Positions 51,245 to 61,258 of a stretch of DNA of 64,000 nucleotides are shown piece by piece. How positions within the stretch are numbered: the first letter of the stretch is position 1; the number at the start of each line of letters is the position of its first letter. The position numbers were made by a program, and so were the translations under genes. Source of the DNA: Phytohabitans houttuyneae (lineage in GTDB: Bacteria; Actinomycetota; Actinomycetes; Mycobacteriales; Micromonosporaceae). The stretch is from NCBI RefSeq assembly GCF_011764425.1, contig NZ_BLPF01000001.1:1479001-1543000 (forward strand). The letters are read 5' to 3'. The notes under the pieces were generated by a model, which made no database searches, was not told the origin of the DNA, and was given only the letters and a program-made list of their open reading frames with translations.

Positions 51245-52609
51245 GCTGGCGTCGTCGGGAGGGGGTGTCGCCGGGAGGCGGAGCTCGGCGCGCAAGCCGG
51301 GGCCTGGGCTGGCGTCGGCGAGGCGGACCGTGCCGCCGTGCTGGCGGACCAGCTCGCGGACGATGGCCAGCCCCAGGCCGGCGCCGCCGGCGTCGCGGGC
51401 GCGGGCGTCGTCCAGGCGGGTGAAGCGGTCGAAGACGCGCGCGCGGTCGGCGACCGGGATGCCGGGTCCGTCGTCGGTCACGGTCACCAGGTGGTGCTCG
51501 CCGTCGGCGCTCACCTCGACCTCGACGGTGGTGGCGGTGTGGCGCACGGCGTTGTCGACGAGGTTGGCCACCGCCCGGGCCAGCGCCTCCGGCTCGCCGG
51601 TGGTCCACAGTGGATCCTTGGGGACGGCGGCGGTGACCGGGGGTGAGGGGTAGCGCTCGACCAGCGCGGCGACCAGCTCGCCGAGCTCGACCGGTGCCGT
51701 ACGCAGCGCGCGCTGGCCGGCGTCGTCCGCGCGTGCCAGCAGGAGCAGGTCGTCCACCAGGCGGCTGAGCCGCTGGGTGTCGATCAGCAGGTCGTCGGCG
51801 ACGGCGGGCCAGTCGGTGCGGTCACCCAGGCGCTGGGCCACCTCGAGCTGGGTGCGCATGTTTGTCAGCGGGCTGCGCAGCTCGTGCGCCGCGTCCGCCA
51901 CGAACGCACGCTGCCTCGCCCGCGCCGCCTCCAGGCGGTCGAGCATGCCGTTGAGCGTGACGGCCAAGCGGTGAATCTCGTCTTGCGAGTCGGGCAGCGG
52001 GAGCTGGCCGGGTCGGGCGCCGCCGGTGATCTCCTCGGCCCCGGTGCGCAGGGCCTCGACCGGTCGCAGGGTGAGGCCGATCACCCGCCAGGCGACCGCG
52101 GCGAGGGCGATGAGCAGCAGCGGGAAAGCGATCATCAGGATGTTGCGCAGGAGCCGCACGCTCTGCGCGAGGTCGGCCATGGACCTCGCCACCAGTACCG
52201 TCTGCGTGCCGACCGGCTCCGCGACCACCCGCACCGGTCCGCGGATGCCGAGCCGGTTGCCCTCGATGGTGAGGGTCTCCCCCTTCTGGGCGCGCGGCAT
52301 CTCGTCCGGGTAGAGCACGGGCGTCATCCGGTCGGCGTCGATCGAGGCGAACAGGACCCGGTGCTGGTCGTCGACCACCTGCACCCGCACGTCGCCGATG
52401 ACCGGCAGCGGCTCGGGGACGATGTCGTCCTTGACCAGCGCCGCCACGCCCTCGGCGCTCTCCCGGGCCTCGTTGTCCGCGGTCGCCTGGAGGGCCAGGC
52501 CGAGCGCGAAGACCATCACCACGCCGCCGGCCGCGAGGCCCACGGCCAGGCCGGCGGTGCCGATGAACATCAGCCGGGCACGCAGGCTGATGCGGCGCCA
52601 CCACCTCAT
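51242..52609 (-). CDS. Two-component sensor histidine kinase
   Basis: 455 residues. Membrane segment 1 (TAGLAVGLAAGGVVMVFALG), an extracytoplasmic sensor of about 130 residues, membrane segment 2 (NILMIAFPLLLIALAAVAWR), a HAMP domain, then the HisKA box FVADAAHELRSPLTNMRTQL with the phospho-accepting His. The ATPase domain has N box VANLVDNAVRHT, G1 VTDDGPGIP and G2 GGAGLGLAIVRELVRQHGG. It follows the response regulator on the same strand with a 19-bp gap. The signal may concern the cell envelope, given the divergent LolA-like/ABC operon (inference). Confidence 0.92.
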   Translation of the reverse strand: MRWWRRISLRARLMFIGTAGLAVGLAAGGVVMVFALGLALQATADNEARESAEGVAALVKDDIVPEPLPVIGDVRVQVVDDQHRVLFASIDADRMTPVLYPDEMPRAQKGETLTIEGNRLGIRGPVRVVAEPVGTQTVLVARSMADLAQSVRLLRNILMIAFPLLLIALAAVAWRVIGLTLRPVEALRTGAEEITGGARPGQLPLPDSQDEIHRLAVTLNGMLDRLEAARARQRAFVADAAHELRSPLTNMRTQLEVAQRLGDRTDWPAVADDLLIDTQRLSRLVDDLLLLARADDAGQRALRTAPVELGELVAALVERYPSPPVTAAVPKDPLWTTGEPEALARAVANLVDNAVRHTATTVEVEVSADGEHHLVTVTDDGPGIPVADRARVFDRFTRLDDARARDAGGAGLGLAIVRELVRQHGGTVRLADASPGPGLRAELRLPATPPPDDAS

Positions 52610-52628
52610 CGCACGCGCTCGGATCTCT

Positions 52629-53285
52629 TCACGAGCTCAGCCGGTACCCGGCGCCGCGCACCGTCTCCAGCACGTCGCGGCCCAGCTTGCGGCGCAGGTA
52701 CCCCACGTAGACCTCCACGGCGTTCGGCGCGGTCTCGATGCTGGCGTCCCACACGTGGTCGAGCAGCTCGGTCTTCGATACCACCTCGCCGGCGCGGCGC
52801 ATGAGGTACTCCAGCAGCGCGTACTCCCGGGCGGTGAGCGTGATCTCGGCGCCGTCGAGCGTCACCCGCCGCTCGGCCGGGTCGAGGCGGAGCGCGCCCA
52901 CGGTGAGCACGGTCGGGCGCTGCGGCGCACCCCGGCGCAGCAGGGCGCGGAGGCGGGCCAGCAGCACCACGTACGAGAAGGGTTTGGTCAGGTAGTCGTC
53001 GGCGCCGCAGTCGAGGCCGTCGGCCTGGTCGTACTCCCCGTCCTTGGCGGAGAGCATGAGCACCGGCAGCCAGTGCTCCTCGGCCCGGAGCTGCCGCACG
53101 ACCCGGTAACCGGACAGACCGGGCAGCATCACGTCGAGGATCATGGCGTCGTAGCCGCCGTGGCGGGCCATCTCCAGGCCGGTCGGGCCGTCGCCGGCCA
53201 CGTCGACCGCGAAGCCCTCGCCCTGTAGCCCGCGCTGCAGGGCCGTGGCCAGCCGCGCCTCGTCCTCCACCACCAGCAACCGCAC
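52629..53285 (-). CDS. OmpR/PhoB-type response regulator
   Basis: 218 residues from GTG 53285. The receiver domain has the acidic pair in LLVVEDEARLATALQ, the phospho-acceptor Asp in YDAMILDVMLPGLSGY and the Lys in DDYLTKPFSY. The C-terminal winged helix reads ITLTAREYALLEYLMRRAGE, NAVEVYVGYLRRKLGRDVLE, TVRGAGYRLSS. It pairs with the kinase next to it and is divergent from the LolA-like gene. Confidence 0.93.
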   Translation of the reverse strand: MRLLVVEDEARLATALQRGLQGEGFAVDVAGDGPTGLEMARHGGYDAMILDVMLPGLSGYRVVRQLRAEEHWLPVLMLSAKDGEYDQADGLDCGADDYLTKPFSYVVLLARLRALLRRGAPQRPTVLTVGALRLDPAERRVTLDGAEITLTAREYALLEYLMRRAGEVVSKTELLDHVWDASIETAPNAVEVYVGYLRRKLGRDVLETVRGAGYRLSS

Positions 53286-53382
53286 GCAGACAAGCGTGCC
53301 ATCCTTGCTGAGTGAGGCCACAGGCACTCTCAGCGCACTCACAGGGCCAGTTGCGCACGATGAGTGCCAGGAGGTGCGAAAC

Positions 53383-54488
53383 ATGTCAGTTATGAAGGCC
53401 ATGAGCACCCGCCCCGCGCTCCGGTGGCTGGTCCCGCGGCGGCGGTGGCGGTGGTGGTCGGCGGAGGGGCCGCCGTCGGCACACTCGCCGCTACGGCGGA
53501 GCCGAGCCTTCCACCACGGACGGCACAGCAGCTGCTGGTCGACCTGCAGACGGCGCGGCTCGAGGGGCTGTCCGGCACGGTGGTGCAGTCGGCCGACCTG
53601 GGCCTGCCCAACCTGCCCAGCCTGAGCGGCGGCGGCAGCGGGACGGCGGACATCGCGTCGCTGCTCACCGACACCAACACGCTGCGCGTCTGGTATTCCG
53701 GGCCGGACAAGACCCGGGTCGCGCTGATGGGCACGCTCGGCGAGACGGACGCCATCCGCAACGGCAAGGACGTGTGGCTGTGGTCGAGCCAGCAGAACAA
53801 GGCCACCCACCGCACGATCAGTGACGCCGACACAAAGTCACACGCGCTCCCCAACGACCTGCCGGTCACTCCGCAGGAGGCGGCCGACCGGGCGCTCGCC
53901 GCGGTCGACCCCACGACCGAGGTGACCGTCGGCCGGTCGGCGACGATCGCCGGGCGCGACGCGTACGAGCTGGTGCTCGCCCCGCGCGACAAGGCCTCGC
54001 TGGTGGGCCAGGTGCGGATCGCGATCGACGCCAAGGAGCACGTGCCGCTGCGGCTGGAGATCTACCCGAAGGGCAGCGACCAGACCGCGTTCCAGATCGC
54101 GTTCACCCAGGTCGACTTCGCCCGGCCGGACGACGCCCAGTTCCGCTTCAACCCGCCGCCGGGCGCGGTGGTCGAAGAGGCCACGGGCACCCCGGCCAAG
54201 CCGGACGCCAGCCACGGCAAGACGCCTGAGGACGCCGGCTTCACGACGGTCGGCGAGGGCTGGACGACGGTCGCGGTCGTCAAGGGCGGCAAGGACGACG
54301 CGGATGCCGGCAAGACCGAAGAGGGCGCACAGATCCTCAGCCTGCTGACGCCGGTGAGCGGCGCCTGGGGCAGCGGTCACCTGCTCAGCGGCCGGCTCTT
54401 CAGTGTCCTGCTGACCGACAACGGCACCATCTACGCGGGGCTCGTGGCGCCCGAGAGGTTGTACGAGGTAGCACTGGAGAACAAGTGA
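53383..54488 (+). CDS. LolA-like / DUF2092 exported protein, frameshift in the signal peptide
   Basis: ATG 53383 follows CAGGAGGTGCG. The start MSVMKAMSTRPALRWLVP is in one frame; the rest (AVAVVVGGGAAVGTLAATAE and onward) is in another. One extra C in the run 53433-53435 joins them into a normal signal-peptide protein. The mature part reads QQLLVDLQTARLEGLSGTVV, NTLRVWYSGPDKTRVALMGT, VWLWSSQQNKATH, PLRLEIYPKGSDQTAFQIAF, typical of LolA-fold lipoprotein-binding proteins, probably lipid-binding outside the membrane. Its stop overlaps the ABC ATPase start (GTGA). The listed span is one base short of a multiple of three. Confidence 0.8.
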
Positions 54489-55417
54489 CCGCGTTCGCGG
54501 TCGAGAGTTGCGGTCTCACCAAGCGGTTCGGACGCCAGGTCGCGGTCAACGCCGTCGACCTGGCGGTCCCGCGCGGGGCGGTCTACGGGTTCCTGGGTCC
54601 CAACGGCTCAGGCAAGACCACCACTATCCGCATGCTGCTCGGCCTGATCCGGCCCACTTCCGGTGGCCACGCCCTGCTCGGTGAGCGGATGCCCGGCGGC
54701 GCGGCGAGGGTGCTGCCCCGCGTGGGCGCGCTCGTCGAGGGGCCCGGCTTCCACCCGTACCTGTCCGGCATGGACAACCTGCGGCGGCTCGACGCGGCCG
54801 ACCGCACCGCCCGACCGGCCACCGCGGACGTCCGGATCAGGGCGGCGCTGGACCGGGTGGGGCTGGGCGCCGCGGCGGGCAAGCGCTTCCGGGCGTACTC
54901 GCTGGGCATGCGGCAGCGGCTCGCGCTGGCCGCCGCCATGCTCGCCCCCCGCGACCTGCTGATCCTGGACGAGCCGACAAACGGGCTCGACCCGCAGGGC
55001 ACCCGCGAGGTGCGGGCGCTGATCGGCACGCTCGCCGGCGAGGGGGCGACCGTGCTGCTCTCCACCCACCTGCTGTCCGAAGTGGAGCAGGTGTGCAGCC
55101 ACGTCGGCGTCATGCACCAGGGCAACCTGGTGGCACAGTCCACACTGGAGGACCTGCGGGCCGAGGCGGCGCCGCGCGCGCAGGTGCGTACCGACCGCCC
55201 GGACGACGCGGCGCGGGTGCTGCGCGAGCTGGGCCTCACCGAGGTGACCCTCGGCGCCGACACCGCGACCGGCATGCTGGGCCCGGTGGCGCCGGAGAAG
55301 GTCGTCGCCGCGCTCGTGCACGACGGCGTGCCGGTGCGCGGCTTCGCGGTCGTCGCGGCCGACCTGGAGGAGCAGTTTGTGGCCTTGACCGGGGAGGGCT
55401 TCGATGTCAGCGGTTGA
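54485..55417 (+). CDS. ABC transporter ATP-binding protein
   Basis: 310 residues from GTG 54485. Walker A (FLGPNGSGKTTTIRM), Q-loop region (GALVEGPGFHPYLSG), signature YSLGMRQRLALAAAML, Walker B (DLLILDEPTNGLDP) and the H-loop (LLSTHLLSEVEQV). The C-terminal extension is the DrrA/CcmA-type regulatory domain. The start overlaps the upstream stop by four bases, and the permease start lies inside its end, so the three genes form one operon. Confidence 0.92.
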   Translation: MTAFAVESCGLTKRFGRQVAVNAVDLAVPRGAVYGFLGPNGSGKTTTIRMLLGLIRPTSGGHALLGERMPGGAARVLPRVGALVEGPGFHPYLSGMDNLRRLDAADRTARPATADVRIRAALDRVGLGAAAGKRFRAYSLGMRQRLALAAAMLAPRDLLILDEPTNGLDPQGTREVRALIGTLAGEGATVLLSTHLLSEVEQVCSHVGVMHQGNLVAQSTLEDLRAEAAPRAQVRTDRPDDAARVLRELGLTEVTLGADTATGMLGPVAPEKVVAALVHDGVPVRGFAVVAADLEEQFVALTGEGFDVSG

Positions 55418-56276
55418 CGTCACCGCGGCGCCATCGGCGACCGCCAAGGGCGCGCCACCGTTCCGCTTCCTCGCCTCGGAGCTGGGCCTGATCGCCCGCC
55501 GCCGGCGCAACCAGGCGGGACTCGCCGTCCTGGCAGCTGTCCCGATCATCATCGCGATCGCGGTGAAGGTGTCCAGCCCGACCTCGTCCGGCGGCGAGGA
55601 GGGCGCACCGCACTTCATCTCCTCGATCACCGGCAACGGCCTCTTCGTGGCGCTCGCCGCGCTGGCGCTGGAGATCCAGCTGTTCCTGCCGATCGCGGTG
55701 GCGGCCGTCGCGGGCGACGCGGTCGCCGGCGAGGCCAACGTGGGCACCCTCCGCTACCTGCTGACCGTGCCGGTGCACCGCACCCGCCTGCTCGCGGTGA
55801 AGTACGCGGGCATCGTGGTCGGCGCGTTCGTCGCGACGGTGACGGTGGCCGGTACCGGTGTGCTGGCGGGACTGCTGCTCTTCGGCGGCGGCGACGTGGT
55901 GCTGCTGTCGGGCACCACGATCGGGATGGGCGAGGGCCTGCTGCGGGTGCTGGCGATCTGCCTCTACCTGACCGCCTGCCTCTCCGCGCTCGGCGCGGTC
56001 GGGCTCTTCGTGTCCACGCTCACCGAGCAGCCGATGGGCGCCACGATCGCGATCGTCATGTTCACCATGGTCAGCTGGATCCTGGGTGTGATCCCGCAGG
56101 TCGACTGGCTGCACCCGTACCTGCTGACGCACTGGTGGAACAACTTCGGCGACCTGCTCCGCGACCCCGTGGCGTGGGACCCGCTGCGCAACGGGCTGCT
56201 GTCCGCCGCCATCTACGCGCTCATCTTCCTGAGCGCGGCCTGGGCGCGGTTCGGCACCCGCGACGTGACCTCCTGA
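55404..56276 (+). CDS. ABC-2 type transporter permease
   Basis: 290 residues, overlapping the ATPase gene by 14 bp. Six hydrophobic segments (GLAVLAAVPIIIAIAVKVSS; LFVALAALALEIQLFLPIAV; TVTVAGTGVLAGLLLFGG; TACLSALGAVGLFVSTLTEQ; ATIAIVMFTMVSWILGVIPQ; NGLLSAAIYALIFLSAAWAR). The GDAVAGEANVGTLRYLLTVP block is typical of ABC-2 permeases. It works with the upstream ATPase; the substrate is unknown. Confidence 0.88.
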   Translation: MSAVDVTAAPSATAKGAPPFRFLASELGLIARRRRNQAGLAVLAAVPIIIAIAVKVSSPTSSGGEEGAPHFISSITGNGLFVALAALALEIQLFLPIAVAAVAGDAVAGEANVGTLRYLLTVPVHRTRLLAVKYAGIVVGAFVATVTVAGTGVLAGLLLFGGGDVVLLSGTTIGMGEGLLRVLAICLYLTACLSALGAVGLFVSTLTEQPMGATIAIVMFTMVSWILGVIPQVDWLHPYLLTHWWNNFGDLLRDPVAWDPLRNGLLSAAIYALIFLSAAWARFGTRDVTS

Positions 56277-56319
56277 AGCTGGCCCGGGCCCTCAAGGACC
56301 TGAGGGCCCCGGGCACCGG

Positions 56320-57853
56320 CTATCCGGAGCAGGCCGCGCCGTTCTGGCTGTGGCTGCCGGACCAGAGCTGGTTGATCCGCTGGGCGTTCGCGAACGACCA
56401 GCTCACCGACCACGCGCTGATCGCCAGGTTGGGCGCGATCTGCACCTCGCCCTGGAACCCGCCCGGCCACGACCCGACGATCCGGTACGTCACCCGGCAC
56501 GAGCTCGGCGGCGGCGTGGTGGTGGGCGGCGGCGCGGAGGTCGGGTCTGACGTGGTGGGCACCACCGAGGGCGACGTGGTCGTGGCGGTCGGCGTCGCCT
56601 CGGTCTCGGAGGCCGACGGCCAGTCCACGTTGACGTGCATCTGGTGGCCGACACCGTCGATCGGCACACCCTCCGCCTCGAGCTGGCTCGCCAGGTTGTA
56701 GAGCTTGTCCCGCTTGGCGGCCACGTTGGTGTTGTAGTCGTTGATGTAGAGCTTCGCGGTCGGCGCGACCTCGCGGGTCACTCGGAAGGCGGTGCGGATG
56801 TAGTCGAGGCCGGCGATCTCGTACCAGCGGCTGCGGCGCAGCCCGTCCGCCTGGTTTTCGTCGATCACCTCGTTGACCACGTCCCAGGTCGCGATGTCGG
56901 TGCCGTAGTGACCGACCACGCCGCGGATGTGCGCCTCCAGCCGGGACAGCAGCAGCGCCTTGTTCGCGGCGGTGGCGGTCATCGGCTGGCCGCTCGCGTC
57001 CAGGAACACCCACGCCGGCGTCTGGTTGTGCCACACGAGCGTGTGCCCGCGCACCTCCATGCCGTTGGCCCGCGCGAAGTCGACCATCGCGTCGGCGTCG
57101 GTGAAGCGGAACGCGCCCTCGGCCGGCTCGGTCGCGTCCCACTTGAGCGCGTTGCCGGGCGTGACCGAGTTGAAGTGCTTGCTCAGCAGCCGCGCGTGCT
57201 CGCCCAGCGTCTGCGGCAGGCTGATCGCGGCGCCGATCGGGAAGTGGCCCGCGAGCACGGGCTTGACCGAGGGGATGTCGGTCTGGATCGGGGTGGCCGG
57301 CACGTACGACAGCTGGAAGTCGTCGATGTGCAGCGATGCCGTGCCGCTGGCCGTCTCCACGTACACGGTCAGCCACTCGACGTCCGTGGCGAGCGTGTAC
57401 TGCCCCTGGAGGTTGACCCATGAGCCGTCGGAGATGTTGGTGTTGCCGACCACCTGGTCGTAGCTGGCCGTGCCCGCGGTGCGCCGCTCGACGCTCAGCC
57501 GCGCCTGGGTCGAGCCGGAGCCGGCGGCGAGGCGGACCTACACCGAGATGGTGTACCGGACGCCTTTGTCCATTGTGTCCAGCACGTCGAGGGTCGGCCC
57601 TCCCACATGCGCGTCCGTCCACTGGCGAGCAGACTGCCGGTACCCCATGTGCCACGGCCGTGCTCACCGCGACGGTCTCGTCGGCGCGCGGAGCCCAGCC
57701 ATGGGTGTTGTTGTTCTCGAATGTGTGGTTGGCCACGACGACCGGCTCGGCGGCGCTCGCGGAGGGCGCCGTGGCCAGTGGCATCGCGACCGCGACGGAC
57801 GCCGCTAGCGCGGCGAGTGCGAACGGGAGCCCGCGGCGCGTGATTGCGCGCAT
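56320..57853 (-). pseudogene. GH10 endo-xylanase with CBMs, decayed
   Basis: From ATG 57853 a signal peptide (LPFALAALAASVAVAMPLAT) leads to a CBM4/9-like domain (VVVANHTFENNNTHGWAPRA). That domain is broken by at least two frameshifts (near 57600-57650) and by an in-frame TAG near 57538. The GH10 part then reads LAGHFPIGAAISLPQTLGEH, WHNQTPAWVFLD and the acid/base motif TWDVVNEVIDENQ, but after GVGHQMHVNVDWPSA it jumps into a Thr/Pro linker and a truncated CBM2. The segment with the catalytic nucleophile Glu is missing. It is inactive even if the frameshifts are sequencing errors. Confidence 0.8.
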
Positions 57854-58029
57854 GGTGATTCCTCTCGTGGGTGCGCGCGCTGCCAGCCACGTCTGCCCAG
57901 TCCATGGGTGGCGGCGCGAAGGTCGGCCCACGACGCGCGCCGGCTCCCGGGACACGCTCGGCCTAGATGGCGATCGATGTTAGGGGCGCCGGGCACACCC
58001 GTCAACGCGGATCATGCACACTCAACCCC

Positions 58030-58974
58030 GTGACAGTCCCATCGGCCGTGGTGGTCAACCCGTCGAAGGTCCTCGACCTCGGCGAGCTCCGCCAGACAGT
58101 CAACGCACTGCTGGCCGAGGCCGGCTGGCCGGAGCCGGCGTGGTACGAGACGACCGTGGCGGACCCGGGTCGCGGCCAGGCGCGCAAGGCGGTGGAGAGC
58201 GGCGCGCGGGTGGTCTTCGCGTGTGGCGGCGACGGCACCGTGCGCTCGTGCGTCAGCGAGCTCGCCGGCACCGAGGTCGCGCTCGCGGTCCTGCCGACCG
58301 GCACCGGCAACCTGCTCGCCGCCAACCTCGGCCTCGACCACGACCTGATCGGCGGCGTCGAGGTCGCGCTGGCCGGCGGGATGCGCCGGATCGACGTGGG
58401 CGCGGTCGACGGCGAGTGCTTCGCGGTGATGGCCGGCATGGGCTTCGACGCGCAGATGCTCGCCGCCACCAAGGAGACGACGAAGGCGCGGATCGGCTGG
58501 CCGGCGTACGTCTTCGGCGCCATGCGCCACCTCCGCGACCGCCCGATGCGGGTCTCCATCCGGATCGACGACCAGCCACCCCTGCGCCGCCGCGCCCGCA
58601 CGGTGCTGATCGCCAACGTGGGGCGGCTCAAGGGTGGGCTACGGCTGCTGCGGGACGCCGAGCCGGACGACGGCGCGTTCGACGTGGCGGTGCTCACCCC
58701 GCGCACGCTGGGCCATTGGGCCACGCTGGCCTGGGCGGTGGCCCGGCGCCGGCGGCGGGTGCCGCGGATGGAGGTCTTCCGCGCGCGGCGGATCCAGGTG
58801 ACCAGCAACCGCGCCCAGCCGCGCCAGCTGGACGGCGACGTGATCGCGCCGGGGCGGGTGCTGCGGGCGGAGATGCGGCCCGAGGCGCTGTGGCTCTGCG
58901 TCCCCGCCCGTCCTCGTCGCCGGACCTCGCGGACTCCGCGTAATTCGGTGGCGGACGGCGGCGAGCCGGGTTAA
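58030..58974 (+). CDS. Diacylglycerol kinase-like lipid kinase
   Basis: 314 residues from GTG 58030. The catalytic-domain motifs VVFACGGDGTVRSCVSELAG (GGDGT nucleotide loop) and LPTGTGNLLAANLGL are present, followed by AVMAGMGFDAQMLAATKETT and the C-terminal beta-sandwich DGAFDVAVLTPR. The family phosphorylates diacylglycerol or related lipids at the membrane; here it might also act in mannoside or sphingoid lipid metabolism. It is divergent from the xylanase pseudogene. Confidence 0.88.
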   Translation: MTVPSAVVVNPSKVLDLGELRQTVNALLAEAGWPEPAWYETTVADPGRGQARKAVESGARVVFACGGDGTVRSCVSELAGTEVALAVLPTGTGNLLAANLGLDHDLIGGVEVALAGGMRRIDVGAVDGECFAVMAGMGFDAQMLAATKETTKARIGWPAYVFGAMRHLRDRPMRVSIRIDDQPPLRRRARTVLIANVGRLKGGLRLLRDAEPDDGAFDVAVLTPRTLGHWATLAWAVARRRRRVPRMEVFRARRIQVTSNRAQPRQLDGDVIAPGRVLRAEMRPEALWLCVPARPRRRTSRTPRNSVADGGEPG

Positions 58975-59115
58975 CGTGGCCGCATGATCTCCTGACGACT
59001 CCTTTGAGACCGCGTTCACCCGCCTCTGTCTCGGGCGTCGTCCCCCTGTGGTTTCGCGCAGCTGCCGTCTCGGTGTGCGCGCCCGGGACTCCTCTTCCGG
59101 AAGGAGACATCCCTT

Positions 59116-59328
59116 ATGCCTGGCGAATTCTCCGTTCACGTCGATCCCGACGAGCTGGCCGCGCAGAGCGTCGCGGCCGCGTTCCAGCACACCGAGGACC
59201 AGAGCGGCGGCAAGGCCGCGAGGTCCGGCAGGACCGCGACGCGGTCCGGGGCGCCGCGCGCCAAGGCCGGCCCCGGTGGTGGGCAGAGCGCCGCGCAGCC
59301 GAAGCGTTACGCGTTCCGCCGCAGCTGA
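59116..59328 (+). CDS. Small hypothetical protein
   Basis: 70 residues from ATG 59116 with a GGAAGGAG Shine-Dalgarno. PGEFSVHVDPDELAAQSVAA, AFQHTEDQSGGKAARSGRTA, then a basic Gly/Ala/Ser-rich tail (PKRYAFRRS). Probably unstructured in its second half. Not recognised. A short hydrophobic frame (LALLFIVFWVAQTVDLARVP) ends at 59461 and may be a gene remnant. Confidence 0.55.
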   Translation: MPGEFSVHVDPDELAAQSVAAAFQHTEDQSGGKAARSGRTATRSGAPRAKAGPGGGQSAAQPKRYAFRRS

Positions 59329-59465
59329 GGCGCCGCCTGGGCCGGGTGTCCCCGTTCGGGGCACCCGGCCTATCGGTTTGGCGCTGCTCTTCATCGTGTT
59401 CTGGGTGGCACAGACGGTCGACCTGGCGCGGGTGCCGCGCGCCGCGCCCGAGGCGGTGTGACCTC

Positions 59466-60424
59466 TCAGGTGCGCAGGCGCGGGAGCAGCTCGCGCTCAG
59501 CCCAGTCGAGGAAGTCGGGCTGGCTCTCGCCGCCGACCTGTACGAACGCGACGTGCGTGAAGCCGGCGTCGACGTACTTGTTGAACGCCTCGACGTGCTT
59601 GTCGACGTCCGGGCCGCACGGCACGGTGCGCACCAGGTCCTCTTCCCGCACGAACTGGGTCGCCGCCGCGAACGAGTCGGGCCCGGGCAGCTCCGCGTTG
59701 ACCTTCCAGCCCAGCGGCGACCAGCGCCACTGGTCGAGCACCCGCTTTCGGCAGTCCGCCTCGTCCGGTCCCCAGCAGATCGCCACCTGCCCGAAGCGCG
59801 GCTTGCCACCGCCGCCGGCCTCGTCGAAGAGCTCCAGCACCTTGGCGTCCGGCTCGACGGCTATCACGCCGTCCGCGTACTCGCCGGCGAGCGCGCTGGA
59901 GGACGGGCCGGAGGCGGCCACCGCGATCGGTACGCCGCCGTCCGGCCGGTCCCACAGGTACGCCTCCGGCACGTCGTAGTACTCCCCGAGTACGTGACCG
60001 TCTCCCCGTCGAGCAGCGACCGCATGATCTGCAGCGCCTCCTCGAACATGTCGTGCCGCTGCTGCACGTGCGGCCAGGCGCCGACGACGTGCTCGTTGAG
60101 GTTTTCGCCCGCACCCACGCCGAGCGTGAACCGCCCGTCCGACATCAGCCCCACGGTGGCCGCCTTCTGCGCGACCACGGCCGGGTGGTAGCGCCGGATC
60201 GGGCAGGTCACGAACGACATCAGGTCGACCCGCGACGTGGTGTGCGCGACCGCGCCGAGCACCGACCACGCGTACGGCGAGTGGCCCTGGCTGTCGAGCC
60301 ACGGATAGTAGTGGTCGGAGATGACCTCGAAGTCGAACCCGACGTCCTCGGCGCGCCGCGCGTAGTCGACGAGCTCCTTGGGACCGGTCTGCTCGCACAT
60401 CAACGTGTAGCCAACGGCAACCAT
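59466..60424 (-). CDS. F420-type LLM oxidoreductase, one-base frameshift
   Basis: From ATG 60424: VGYTLMCEQTGPKELVDYAR, FDFEVISDHYYPWLDSQGHS, TLGVGAGENLNEHVVG, LLDGETVTYSG. Then, in the next frame, EYYDVPEAYLWDRPDGGVPI, VAASGPSSSALAGEYADGVI, FVQVGGESQPDFLDWAEREL. A missing G in the run at 59984-59987 separates the two parts. The pattern fits TIGR03557-like F420-dependent luciferase-type enzymes, which use coenzyme F420 for hydride transfer. The listed span is one base short of a multiple of three. Confidence 0.85.
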
Positions 60425-60525
60425 ACCTACCCCGCTCCGTCGCTCGGCGCTCGTCCACCGTCGGGTCGAGGCCCGCAGCCTCGCGACTCCCGCTCATGAC
60501 GGTGCCTTACCCCGCACTCACCCCG

Positions 60526-60807
60526 CTACACCCAGGGATCCCCGCTACACCCAGGGATCGTCGCCCGGGTCGGGCGCTCCCTCCGAGCCCGCCGCCGCGT
60601 CCCGCCCCGGCTCTGCGCCGCGGCGAGCGCGCCGACCGCCACCAGCATCACCAGGCCGGCGCCGGCGATGAACAGCATGTCTCCGTGCCCGCCCGAGGCG
60701 GGCGACGCCGTGCCCGGGACGGCCGCGGCGGCGGCCGCCGGCGGGGCGACGATCGCGAAGACCGCGATAGCCAGAACCGCCAGCCGCGATATCAGCCTGT
60801 TGCCCAT
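60526..60807 (-). CDS. Small membrane protein
   Basis: 93 residues from ATG 60807. A signal-like segment (SRLAVLAIAVFAIVAPPAAA) and a C-terminal membrane helix (MLFIAGAGLVMLVAVGALAA) flank a short Gly/Ser/Pro-rich exported loop. The basic tail TRRRARRERP may be out of frame: a parallel frame ends GSEGAPDPGDDPWV. A tandem duplication of about 18 bp (CTACACCCAGGGATC twice, 60527-60560) puts the same GDPWV/DDPWV end in both frames. Confidence 0.5.
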   Translation of the reverse strand: MGNRLISRLAVLAIAVFAIVAPPAAAAAAVPGTASPASGGHGDMLFIAGAGLVMLVAVGALAAAQSRGGTRRRARRERPTRATIPGCSGDPWV

Positions 60808-61114
60808 GGTGTTGCCCCTCCCGTTCACCGTGCATGCCCGGCCGCCATTGGCCGGAAACACGAAGGTAGCGCCACCTTCCGGGAAAATCCGGATTATCGG
60901 GTTCGGCGAATCCGCCCGGCGTCGCCGCACCTGACGCCTTCCCTGGGCAGGGAATTAGTTCTATCCTTGCCGGAGCGCTCCCATTGACAAAGTCTTCCGA
61001 CCGCCGTCGCAGCACCGTCGCGTCGGCGGTCGTCGCGTTTTCTCTCGACCTGTGTCCGGCGGGCGCGTACCATCCCGGATGCTTTACCGGTTCAGTAAAT
61101 GACCTTACGAACTA

Positions 61115-61204
61115 GGCCCTGTTGAAAAGGATTGTCGAGGCGAGCCGGAGTCCAAGCGGCGTCCGGGCCCGGCGCAGCCCGGCAAGGATTTCCAAACAGG
61201 GCCC
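61115..61204. repeat. MITE-like element, about 90 bp
   Basis: The ends GGCCCTGTTGAAAAGGATT and, on the complement, GGGCCCTGTTTGGAAATCC form imperfect inverted repeats. The interior is GC-rich, with CCGGGCCC/GCCCGG. No coding content. It sits in the gap before the GH5 gene. Confidence 0.5.
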
Positions 61205-61258
61205 AATACACACACGGCGCTGGCCGCGCTTTCCGGACGGCTTTGAGTTGGGGGCTCC

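Noticed and set aside
60527-60560. Tandem repeat as a regulatory element
   Set aside because: Only two units, within the end of a small gene; more likely a simple duplication.
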